Assembly: GCA_003993805.1 (NCBI GenBank)
Contig: RSEF01000001.1
Coordinates: forward strand, 63,360,550 to 63,424,549
Length of the DNA: 64,000 nt
Direction of reading: 5' to 3'
DNA from: Himantopus leucocephalus
Lineage: Eukaryota > Chordata > Aves > Charadriiformes > Recurvirostridae
Below are positions 1 through 32,150 of the stretch, one piece after another. How positions within the stretch are numbered: position 1 is the stretch's first letter; each line of letters opens with the position of its first letter. Under the pieces are notes generated by a model. That model saw nothing but the letters and a program-made list of their open reading frames with translations, had not been told where the DNA came from and ran no database searches. Position numbers and translations under genes: made by a program.

Positions 1-1735
1 AAAAGTATAGTTTTGGAAAGGATGTGTGTTCCACATTTGTTATTCGAGATCCCTGCTGATGTGAACTGTCAGATATGTTATTTAATAACCTAAGTGGTTC
101 ATTCTTTAGTATTTTATGTATTCTGCAAATGTTTTATCTCATTGCTATATATTCTGGTGCTTGCATCCTTTTTGGCACATGCATCAGAATTATTTTAATT
201 TCACAGTTCCAGGTTTTCTTGTTTCTTTATAGCTCACAGCTTAAGAGTTTGCTAACCTACAAAAAGTCTTTAAAAATATCATGTAGAGTTATGGGTCACC
301 ACTGGAAATTTTATGTCCCGCTAATCTGTCCCAAAACATTTAAACGATGGTCCACTGAAACCTGTTGTATTCACTAAAATCGTCAGAAATTGTTTCTTCT
401 TCCTTCGGATGAGTTTTGGAAAAAAGACAAAGACAGGGTAGACCAAATCAGCGCCAACATATATTCTGACCTATGTATGCTTCTTTCTGCAAGAAGCGTG
501 AAAATCAGGAATCAGAAATGTGTTTTCACATATGGCTAAACTGATTTAACAGCTCCTTGATGCAGAAAAGGGGTGAACTTGCTCCTTTTCCCGTTTGCTG
601 CTCCTGGCTGCAGCTGCTTGTACTGTTCACCTCTAGCCCTGCAGAGAATATTTTCTTAGGGTGTTTTATAATTGAATCAGTTTGCAAAGAGGAATCTGAG
701 CATAAAAACTGATGTAAGATAAATGTAGGAGGGAAACAGTTGGAGGAAAGTTGAGGGAAAGATAGAAAAGAGGGGAATTGGTAGCTACGCTATGGGTAGC
801 AGTGAACTGTTAGGCCAAACCATTATTTCTGTGAAACAACAATTTTAGAATGTGGTTTTGCATTATACTTAGTAACCACAGGCTGCCATCAGAAAAGAAC
901 TATTCTGCCATCCCCATTATCCCATCCAGGCAGCTCCTATCAACCTGTGTTATGCTGGATCTAGCTCATGTGCAGCTGCAGGGTGAATTGGACCAATTTA
1001 TTCATGCAATGGAAAACTAAGCCACAGAAAAGTTTATTTTTATTTTTATCCCCCTTCCCTGTCCGGATCAAGTCTACCTTTGGTTTCATGGTTGCTTGAT
1101 CTCATGAAAATGAGGGGAGTGGAAATACATGGTTAGGAATTACTGAAACATGGAGGAAGTAGAACAGGACCATTCTCTTCAGCAGCTGCATTGTATTTAG
1201 TGTGGTCTAACATGAAAATGCACCCTTGGTTATTAACCTTGTCCTTACAGTTTGAAGAAATCTGGAGATGTTGCAGAAATTTCCCTCGCTTCCCTTGCTC
1301 TGATTTTATATGTGACAATTAAAAAGGGACTTTCCAGTACACGTGCTTTTAGGAATTTGTCTTCAGGCTTCTGTTCTTTCCTCTTCCTATGAAGAGGACC
1401 TACCAGCTCCGAGTTTGTGAGAAAACCGGAGTCTTTTCTGTTCCCGGGTTAAGTAGCTGCAGTAATTCTTCTGCTGTTTACAACTAAACATTCTTTCGCA
1501 AAGTCTGAGGAACAATGTGCATGAACTTCCCTAGGGATTGCAGCAGTGATGCAGTGGCATGTGACAGGAAAGGCAGTTCATAAGCAAATGGGATTATTGA
1601 CAAAGGGCTGTCCACCCCACACAGAACACTAGCTTAAATTTGTGAACCATGGATGTGATCTTTTGTGCTAATAGAATAGTAGGTGTGTCTTCAAAAGCAA
1701 CGGTTTAAACATATTTCTACCTTTTTCTTCATTAG
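1..1735 (+). other. MYH9: MYH9 intron 12 (3' part)
   Basis: This is non-coding sequence before the first recognisable exon. The residues expected just upstream (the GFEIFD switch II end of exon 12) were not found here, so the whole stretch is read as the 3' part of an intron that starts before the window. It ends in a pyrimidine-rich acceptor (CTTTTTCTTCATTAG) at 1735. No repeat or RNA gene was recognised. Confidence 0.85.
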
Positions 1736-24802
<23,067 letters not shown>

Positions 24803-25858
24803 GTCCTCCCATTTGACCCAGGTTACACATATTGGAGTGACCCATCCACCCTCCCCTCTTCCATTGGACTTTCAGCAAACCCTCTCCTCCTAAATTGGCT
24901 GGGGATCTGCAGAGCAAGCCCAGCTCTGTGTATCTGGAGCCATTGGGCATCTGCGTTCCTAGTTTCCTCCTCTTTCCAGTTTCCTAATCCTCTTTGTATT
25001 TAATGCCAAAGAGTCGGGGCTCTGAAATCTGACCAGCAGTCTGGCCACTACAAAGGCCTGTAGAACTGTCCGTGCCACGTCTGCTGGTGAATCCTTACAC
25101 AGTTTGGAGGGAGTGGGGTTAGGGAAAGATTATTTTTGCTGTAAATCTCCTTTGTCTTCGATTCTAGCTGCAGGGAAGCTCCTTTCTGTATTCTTTCCCC
25201 TCCCTCTTTGTTTGCTTTTGGCAATCATGTTCAGTGACCTCAGACTTCTGCCTCTTTTAATCTGCCCACCCACGTGGTTTGGGAGCAGTTTCAGGAAAAA
25301 CGGTGTGCTTTGGCCATGGCAATTTGCCCTTTCTTCTTTCATATGTTTCCAGGGAGGGGTGAAGAGGGAAGCTCCTCTTAGGACCAGTTACCTGGAGGAC
25401 TTGCCAAAGTTGTCTTCNTTGTCTTTTTTTTTTTTTTCTTTTTTTTTTTTCCCTCGTATTTTTACTGTCTGGACAGATCTCTGAAGTGCAATGATGTCCT
25501 GTTAGTGTCTCTGCCTCTGAGCGGTTTCATCTAAGGTAGCGTGGACCAGTAGTTAACGACAGGCTGGGGAAGCAGAACAGTGTCCTTGTGCTTGTCTGAG
25601 AATCTCTGGGGGACCAAATATATTTAATGGTAATAGACAGAATCTAGGGGAACTTACTAGGGTAGCGGGCAGAGGGTGGGGATAAGGGGAGGGAAATCCT
25701 TCTTTTATTGACATGTCCAAGCCTCTTGCACCTGCTCTGTAACCAGGGGTTGGGATTAGTTATTGTGCACCATTGACTAAGAGTATATTAAAAACCGTTT
25801 AATCTGCACAGATATATGTAAGGCCTTTGTATCTCTCGTAATAAGTAATTAAGAAAAA

Positions 25859-25864
25859 AATAAA
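25859..25864 (+). terminator. MYH9: Proximal AATAAA polyadenylation signal of MYH9
   Basis: This is an AATAAA hexamer inside an A-rich stretch. The downstream sequence is pyrimidine-rich rather than GT-rich, so it may be a weak or alternative site. Confidence 0.45.
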
Positions 25865-26115
25865 GGTCTTTATCACTGCCTTTCTATTGGGACCATGGTT
25901 ATATATAGATAGTCTTTACTTTTCTACACCGTACACTGGTTGCTGGATTTACCTGTATTCTTAACCATATTGTATATGCTGCATTTAGACCTACTTATGA
26001 GCGAAGTAAAAATAATTAAATATGAAGCGCCATACTGTATGCCTGAAGCGCTCTAAATGCAGGAGCCTCGTGTCCCAATTGCTGTCACAAAAAAAAATTA
26101 ATTTTTTTTTTATAT

Positions 26116-26121
26116 AATAAA
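26116..26121 (+). terminator. MYH9: Middle AATAAA polyadenylation signal of MYH9
   Basis: This AATAAA hexamer follows an AT-rich run, and GTGCC/GTGTGTC-rich sequence lies 25-35 nt downstream. It is a plausible cleavage signal. Confidence 0.6.
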
Positions 26122-26198
26122 AGTGCCTTAGCATGTGCCTCAGCTGTGTGTCACCACTACAGTCAGTAATGGTTTACTGGTGCTCCACTGATGTTACC

Positions 26199-26204
26199 AA
26201 TAAA
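26199..26204 (+). terminator. MYH9: Distal AATAAA polyadenylation signal of MYH9
   Basis: This AATAAA hexamer is followed about 20 nt later by a GT-rich element (CTGTGTGCGTGTATTG at 26223-26238), the usual downstream element. It is the best-formed signal and the likely main 3' end of MYH9 near 26220. Confidence 0.7.
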
Positions 26205-26220
26205 GATTATCCATGTGCTG

Positions 26221-28196
26221 CAGTCTGTGTGCGTGTATTGCCGTTCCCCACTTCCATAGGTGCAGCAAAGACCATACGTGTTGCCTCCAAAGGCAGCGGC
26301 GGTGGTGTCAGAGCATCGGCCTGTCCTGTCAGCAGCGCTGGCGCACCTCCCCTGATGCCAAGTGAGTGACTCTCCATAGCTGAAATCGGGCGTTACAGTA
26401 CCCTCAGTGTATCACCGGGGCAGCTGGCAGTGGCCAACACTGGGAATTTTGGAGGAAGATAATGCACCTTGTTTGTGTGCTTTCAGAGAGTTACCTATTC
26501 AAAACACGAGGCTGTGAATTTGAGCCAAGCTTGTTCTGTTCTTGGCCTGAAGATGGTATTTCTGAGTCTGTAACTAACAACTGTGCAAACAAACTTCTCT
26601 TCTTCACTTTTATTTCCAGTCTCTGGAGTCACTGGAAAGTGAGGTTAGCAAAGGAGCTGATGGATGTCTAGAAGTTTCTTTTATCGATGGATTGTCAAAA
26701 TTGCCTTTCACTCGTCTTCCAGCTTGTCCACAGGAAATCTACTTTTTGTTACGTTTTTGCTAGAAGTTTAAAAATTTGTGGCTGTATTCATCTTCTGGTC
26801 CATGGCCCCTTAAACTGCCTCAGGTGTTCATGTGTTCTGGTGCTACAGCCACGGCATAAAAAGCAAGAGTGTGACACCAGCACCTGATAATTGTCCCTTT
26901 CATCCTGTATTGGCAGAGTTTTAAACCTTGATGAGAAAGTCTGAGTAAGAAGTTGTGGTTGGGGCTGGGTCAGACCCTGGGTGGAAGCGAAGGGGAAGAA
27001 GTGCTGGTGTTCCCCACGAGGAGTACGGTGCAGCCGGCAAGTGCTGCTGCCAAGGCCGGTGCTGGCAAACAAGGAGCAGGGAATGCGCAGCTTACAGTAA
27101 ACTCCTTCTCAGGGGAGCATGTGTGTCTACTCAAAGGGTGGGATTTCTGTCTAAGCAAATGTTGAGAGGGGAAAAAGGTCTTCTCAGTAAAAAACTTAAG
27201 TGTAGGTAGAAGTTAAATAAAAAAAAAAAGGTGGGGGGAGATGTGCGGAAGGAGTCATCATGAAGATTCACTACGTGCTGCTGTGTGTGTGGGTGTAGTC
27301 ACATTAAGGGGTCAGTGTGAGCACCAACAACTCTTGATACTGTGTTACACAGGCTGCAGCTTTGGAAAGCCTGAATAGGGATTAATGTGTGAAGGGATGG
27401 AGGTGTGTTCATGGTGCGGGGAACGCAGGTGCTGCTGTGCTGATGTCTTGTGTATACACTTAAAAACAGGACTGGAGTTACTCTCGTCTGGGAGTTTATT
27501 CGTTCAGGTACTTTGATGTTTTTTCCAGAGTGTTTTGCAGAAACGTGTAGGGTATCTTTCTGAACAGCATGCCCTTTAAATTACATTAACTTTGCTTTCC
27601 CATCATAGGATCATCTTGAAATAACACCAGCTGGCCAGGCACTGCTGTGATACAGAGTGGAACTGCCCTAGCACCTGTGCGCTGACGGCATGCTGACCCT
27701 TTTAAGCTCAGGCTGCTTTTTGTGCCCTTTGCGTTGCTGTGTGTGAGCCGGCGTACTGCTTGGATGCTACTCTGTCCTATGCAAGATGGAAAGAGACTTG
27801 TGTCTTTTTTTCCACTGGCATGGTACTTCCCTTCAACTTTCCACCTCTTTGTGCATCCCCGTAGAAGGGCTAAAATTAGCCTCCCGCAACATTTTCCACT
27901 TTGCAGAGTGCAGCCTTGAGCTAGCAAGTTCTCATGGCTCCAGGTTAGTTGCTCTTCTGTGGATCTCCAGAGTTGCTAAATGCCTCACACAGGTTTTCCT
28001 GAGATTTTGGGGATGCTCAGAGTAGGTAAGCAGTTACAAATGCTGTAATAAGCAAGAGTGGAAAAGAGATTGAATTGGGACCTGTGAAGGATTTGTTCCT
28101 GGAGGTCAGTGCTGGAGCTCTGTTGCCTGCATGATCCAACCTCAGGGCTCATCCCAGTAGGCATTGGAAGAGTCTGAATGAGAGGGGGCACATGGA
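26221..28196. other. Intergenic spacer between MYH9 and RBFOX2
   Basis: No exon, RNA gene or recognised repeat was found. The ORFs here are short and resemble no known protein. A short A-run with a G-run lies near 27220-27239. The stretch is bounded by the MYH9 poly(A) site and the CR1 fragment. Confidence 0.7.
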
Positions 28197-28436
28197 CATA
28201 GAATGGTTTAGGTTGGAAGGGAGCTTGAAGATCAGCGAGCTCCAACCCCTCTGCCATGGGCAGGGACACCTCCCACTAGACCAAGTTGCTCAAAGCCCCA
28301 TCCAGCCTGGCCTTGAACACCTCCAGGGCTGGGGCATCTACAATTTACCTGGGAAACCTGTTCCAGTGCCTCACCACCCTTCAAGTGAAAAACTTCTTCC
28401 TAATATCTAAATCTACCCTCTTCCAGTTTGAAGCCA
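28197..28436 (-). repeat. CR1 LINE 3'-end fragment, reverse orientation, cut by assembly gap
   Basis: The sequence reads CATAGAATGGTTTAGGTTGG and continues through the hallmark CR1 segments CCATGGGCAGGGACACCTCC, AGCCTGGCCTTGAACACCTC and CTTCTTCCTAATATCTAA. This is the reverse complement of the 3' end of a chicken-repeat-1 retrotransposon, the dominant LINE of birds. It is truncated, as nearly all CR1 copies are, and runs into the N block. It has no coding capacity here. Confidence 0.93.
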
Positions 28437-28536
28437 NNNNNNNNNNNNNNNNNNNNNNNNNNNNNNNNNNNNNNNNNNNNNNNNNNNNNNNNNNNNNNNN
28501 NNNNNNNNNNNNNNNNNNNNNNNNNNNNNNNNNNNN
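28437..28536. other. Assembly gap (100 N)
   Basis: There are exactly 100 N bases, the usual placeholder for a gap of unknown size. It lies inside CR1 sequence, and its two sides are inverted copies of one another. Confidence 0.98.
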
Positions 28537-28588
28537 CTCGCTGATCTTCAAGCTCCCTTCCAACCTAAACCATTCTATGACTCTATGA
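28537..28588 (+). repeat. CR1 LINE 3' tail, forward orientation
   Basis: This is the CR1 3' terminus, ending CCATTCTATGACTCTATGA with the short tandem tail typical of CR1. Its first 43 bases are the exact reverse complement of 28197-28239 on the other side of the gap. Confidence 0.9.
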
Positions 28589-29100
28589 CCTGCAGATTAG
28601 TTCTTCACCAAGTTGCCATGGCTTCCAGACTACTTTCAGGACAGTACAGGCTGCTGCCTAATAAAATCAACTTCACATTTCTGTTGAGGATCCCAAATTT
28701 GTTCCTCAAGATCAAAAACGTGGAGACATACAAAAGGGCTGATGAGCAGGCTTCAGGTTTTTGAAGACTGGTGTCTCCATCTGGTTGGGAGTCATCTGCA
28801 GCAGAAACAAAGAGAAGCTCTATATAAAAATGCAGGAGAAACCCATTAGGAATGGGAAAGCAGATCAGCCCCTTTCTGAAGAAATCGGATGCACGCTCGG
28901 GCTGCGACGTGGGACCTGGGAACAACACGGAGGAGAAGGCCAGAAAAGACATGAGCCATGAGAAGCTGTGCTGAGCGGGGGCAGCACACCCCCAGAAGCC
29001 GGATGCTCCCGAGGCAGGGGATCATATCAGTACCCCTCACCCCCCACTCTCCTCACTTCAGCACCGCTCCGTACAAGCAGAGCTGCGGAAACCTCACCCC
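28589..29100. other. Intergenic sequence leading into the RBFOX2 CpG island
   Basis: No gene or repeat was recognised. CpG density rises from about 28890 onward, merging into the promoter island. Confidence 0.6.
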
Positions 29101-29859
29101 CCCGAAAGGCAGCTCTGCACGGGTGGGGGGCAGGAACATGGCTGTGCCCACGGCGGGGGCTCGCAAGGACATGGCTCCGCAGCCCTGTGGCCGGTGCGAC
29201 CGCCCCAGCCCTGCCGGGGGGTGGGTGGGTGTCCTGCACCCACCGCGGCCCATTAAAACGATGCCCCGGCCCAAACCACAAAGCCTTCGGCCCGGCCCCG
29301 TCGCGAACAGACGCCCTCAGGGGCGGGCGGGGACTAGGCCGCCTTCGCGCCTTAGCCCTGCCGCCATCTCCCCCCCTCACCCTCACCCTCCCCGCAGCCG
29401 CTCGCAGCGCTGCGCTCCCGGCTCAGCCCAAGGCCGCGGCGGGACGAGGCAGCCCGGGCGTGGGGCCGGGCGGACACCGCCGGAGGCGACCTCCGGGTGC
29501 AGCCGCCGGGCCGGGCCGGGCTGGGCTGGGCTGGCGGCCATTTCCCGCCGCCCCCTGCGGCTCCGCGGCGGCGGCGGCGGCAACGGGCGGGCGGGCGCGG
29601 GCGGCCTGTGCCCCGCGGCGGCCCCGCCCCGCGCTCAGCCCCGCCCTCTCCCCCGCCCCCGCCCCGCCCCACCCCGCCCCGCCGCCGCCGAAGGTTGCCG
29701 AGCGGGGGTCGCGCGGCTCCGGCGGCCCGGCCGGCGTTTCCGGAGATTGCCGAGGGGCTTCGGCCCCTCCCCAGGCCGCCGCCGAGCCCGTGACTGAGGC
29801 GCTCCGGTGGGTCGGAGCCCGTCCGCGCCCGCTGCTCTGGTCGCGGCGCGGGGTTCGCC

Positions 29860-29899
29860 CTCCTCCTCCTCCTCCTCCTCCTACTCCACCACCTCCTCC
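29860..29899 (+). repeat. (TCC)n microsatellite in the probable RBFOX2 5' UTR
   Basis: This is a trinucleotide TCC/CTC run followed by a degenerate ACC/TCC stretch, about 60 nt before the start codon. It is pyrimidine-only for most of its length and is probably transcribed. Confidence 0.8.
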
Positions 29900-29961
29900 G
29901 GTGTCGCGGTGACAGAGCGGGGCGATCGCGGCGGGGGGCGGCCGGGGCTCCGGCGGCGCGG

Positions 29962-30177
29962 ATGGCGGAGGGCGGCCAGCCCCCGCAGCAGCAGCAGCAG
30001 CAGCAGCAGCCACAGCCGCAGCTCCTGGCCGCCAGCGGCGGCGGCGGCGGCGGGGCCGCCCGCGGCGTGAAGCGGGAGCCGGAGCTGGAGCAGCCCATGC
30101 CCGGTGGGGACGGCGCCGAGGGCGGCCACAGCAAGCGGCTGCGGACGGAGGCGGAGGCCGACGGCGGCGGCATGCAG
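29962..30177 (+). CDS. RBFOX2: RNA binding Fox-1 homolog 2, coding exon 1 (long N-terminal isoform)
   Basis: This exon of 216 nt encodes 72 residues and ends CAG|GTAGCG in phase 0. RBFOX2 is a nuclear splicing regulator that binds (U)GCAUG in pre-mRNA through one RRM, which lies in later exons outside the window. The start matches the long mammalian isoform in layout: MAEGGQPPQ, then a Gln-rich run, a Gly run, ARGVKREPELEQP, and SKRLRTEAEADGGGMQ. Eight pure CAG codons (29986-30009) and six Gly codons (30037-30054) make this N-terminus longer in low-complexity sequence than the human form as I recall it. The basic KRLR patch could add to nuclear import. The ATG has G at +4 but C at -3. The mammalian RBFOX family also uses downstream alternative starts, and none was found here. 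Confidence 0.93.
29986..30009 (+). repeat. RBFOX2: (CAG)8 polyglutamine repeat in RBFOX2 exon 1
   Basis: There are eight uninterrupted CAG codons, followed by CCA CAG CCG CAG. A pure run like this is prone to length change. Confidence 0.97.
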
Positions 30178-30603
30178 GTAGCGGGGCAGAGGCCGGGCCG
30201 GGAGGGCCCTCGCCGGCTTTCCCGCACCGGGGCTCGGCGGGAGAGGGGCGGCCGGGCCGGTCCGGGCCGCGTTTAAATTCGGTTTGCGGCATTCGGCCGC
30301 CTTGTGGCCCTTTTCCCTCCGCCGGCGGCAGCAGCAAGGGGGGGGGGGAGCGGATCTCCTTGCCCGGGGCTCCCCGGCCCGAAGCGGGCGGCTCCCGGGT
30401 CTCAGCCCAAACACGTGTGGCGGCCGCGGCCCTCTCAGAGCCGCCGCTGGGTCCGGCGGTCCCGGCACCGCCGTTCTCCGCCCGCCGCCCCGCCGGGGAT
30501 CTCTGGGAGGCGGTGGGATGGCGGGACCGCGTAGGGGACACTGGGAGGGCTTTTGGGACCGGCCGTGGTTTGCCCACGCCGCCTCGGGTCTCGTAACCCA
30601 TGG

Positions 30604-30708
30604 GGAAAGCGCCCACCCGACGCCCCACGACCCCTTTCCCCCTTCCCAGGCAGCTACGCTGCCTGGGAAGGGGGAAAGGGGTCGTGGGGCGTCGGGTGGG
30701 CGCCTTCC
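30604..30708. repeat. Near-perfect long palindrome (46-bp perfect arms, 3-nt loop)
   Basis: The left arm 30609-30654 is the exact reverse complement of the right arm 30658-30703, with only TAC (30655-30657) between. After one mismatch (30608/30704) four more pairs extend it to 30604-30708. It lies about 430 nt downstream of RBFOX2 exon 1 and would be transcribed in the intron as a hairpin of about 95 nt. Whether it is real or a sequencing or assembly fold-back cannot be told from one sequence. Confidence 0.97.
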
Positions 30709-32110
30709 AGTTTGGCACTGGGGCTGCCAGCAGGGTCTTGCGTGCCTGTCGTCTTCTGCCAGCACGTTTTGATCGTCCCCGAAACACGGCCCCTTTCCAG
30801 GTGCGTTCGTTCGCCTTCGTGTTTGTGGGGCGATGCTGCCAAGGTGTTTCTGCTTTCCTTTGTCTGGGTGTTGTCCAGGGTTGTTTTTTATTATGGCCTT
30901 TCTTGTGACGAGTATATCGGAGCTCTTTGGGAGCAGTGTGATTTATTCACCTGAACTTGTTTCTCTTCTCGCCTTTTTCTTGGGTTGGTAAGCGCCTGCT
31001 GATAGTTTCCAAGGGTGGCATCCTGTCCTCTCCAATGTGCTTCTCATCTAGATGCCAAATGCTGGCCAAGGATCTTCCCTTTCCATTTACCAGGCTGTAC
31101 CCAGTTTGCATGTTCAGTATTTCTTTTTTTTTTTTTTTCCTCAGTAGCTTGCAGCAGGAGGGTTTTGTATGTGGTTCTGTTTAATGTTCAGCCTTTCGTG
31201 GTGGTCTCTCCGCCTCACAACATCACTTTTTCCCTAGCGTGATGGTGTGGGCTGAATGTAGGCTGGAGCTTCAGACTGGAGTGCTGCTGCTCGTGCTCCC
31301 GCAAGGGCCAGCGAAAACTGTCCCCGTGCTCTTTTATTCCTTGAAGTAGTATCTTCTCCCACACGTAGGTGTCAAGTATGACTCAGACAATGTGTATAAT
31401 TGCAAGGAGAAAGATGCTCAGCATTGAAGGAGTGCTCATACGTTGTGTCTTGCTAGGAATTATGAATGGGTGCCTGAACACGATGACATGAAATTCTTCC
31501 GGCTCTTTGGAGTCGAACTGAGGCACAGGTCCTGCGTAGCTACAAGAGATGCACCAGTTTACCTGGAGTTAGTGGTTAAACTGGTTGGTGTTGATATAAA
31601 CCAGAGGTAAATCAACTGAAAATTGCTCGGGAAGGGACTTGAACTGGTTTAACAAAACAGTCATCTTTTTTTTTTTTTCTTTTCATTTTTATTGCAAAAC
31701 AAGTATAATTTCTGTATACATAAAAGGCTTCCCTCTCTGTTTCCATGGAGGAAAGTGTTTTGTTACCTGTTCAATGAATAGTATAAGATACTAAGATTGC
31801 ATCATTCAACTGTGGGGCTACGACAGTGCCTGTGCACAGCAATGTGTAATATGGTAGTAAGGATTAATTGTGGATCTTAGCACAAAGTTGGGTTTTGTTT
31901 CCATATCAAACGCTGGCAAACAGTGGAGAAATTAGGTGCAGAAGTGCAACTAGTAGAGTCCAATTTTAAAGTTAAGTGTGTTTATAGTCAGTATAATTAT
32001 TCTTCAGACTGGGACCCTCATATTGTAGTTACTTGGCATTCTTAGCGTAATTTTAATCTTTCCATAGGTGTATATATATGGAAAAGATTTTGCAATATAA
32101 AAGATGAAAA
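30709..32110. other. RBFOX2 intron 1 sequence after the palindrome
   Basis: Base composition falls from GC-rich to average within the first few hundred bases, marking the 3' edge of the CpG island. T-runs lie near 31123-31138 and 31667-31678. No gene or known repeat was recognised. Confidence 0.6.
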
Positions 32111-32150
32111 TACATATATATATATGTATGTATATATGCACATACACATA
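32111..32150. repeat. (TA)/(GTAT)n AT-rich microsatellite
   Basis: Alternating purine-pyrimidine sequence runs TACATATATATATATGTATG and on into TATATATGCACATACACATA. It is a simple repeat with no coding content. Confidence 0.85.

Larger units (their letters stand above)
24803..26220 (+). other. MYH9: MYH9 3' untranslated region
   Basis: This stretch runs from the TAA stop to the inferred distal cleavage site just after the AATAAA at 26199. Its length of about 1.4 kb is similar to the human MYH9 3' UTR. It becomes AT-rich from about 25780, with runs such as TTAATTTTTTTTTTATATAA before the middle signal. A T-rich stretch at 25425-25451 follows a single unresolved base at 25418. Confidence 0.8.
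29100..30560 (+). promoter_or_regulatory. RBFOX2: CpG island promoter of RBFOX2
   Basis: This block is very rich in G, C and CpG and surrounds coding exon 1. No TATA box was seen. A dense run of GC boxes (repeats of CCCCGCCCC) at about 29621-29692 would bind SP1/KLF factors. Transcription probably starts between these and the ATG, but the exact start cannot be read from sequence. Long open frames on both strands here come from the lack of stop codons in GC-rich DNA. Confidence 0.85.

Noticed and set aside
28958..29912. 279- and 314-codon sense frames upstream of RBFOX2
   Set aside because: They sit in GC-rich promoter DNA, overlap one another in different frames, and show no recognisable domain. 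They are a composition effect.
29423..30787. 454-codon open frame on the minus strand, the longest ORF in the window
   Set aside because: It lies wholly in the CpG island, runs antisense to RBFOX2 exon 1 and through the palindrome, and is Pro/Ala/Arg/Gly low-complexity. Stop codons are simply rare in this composition.
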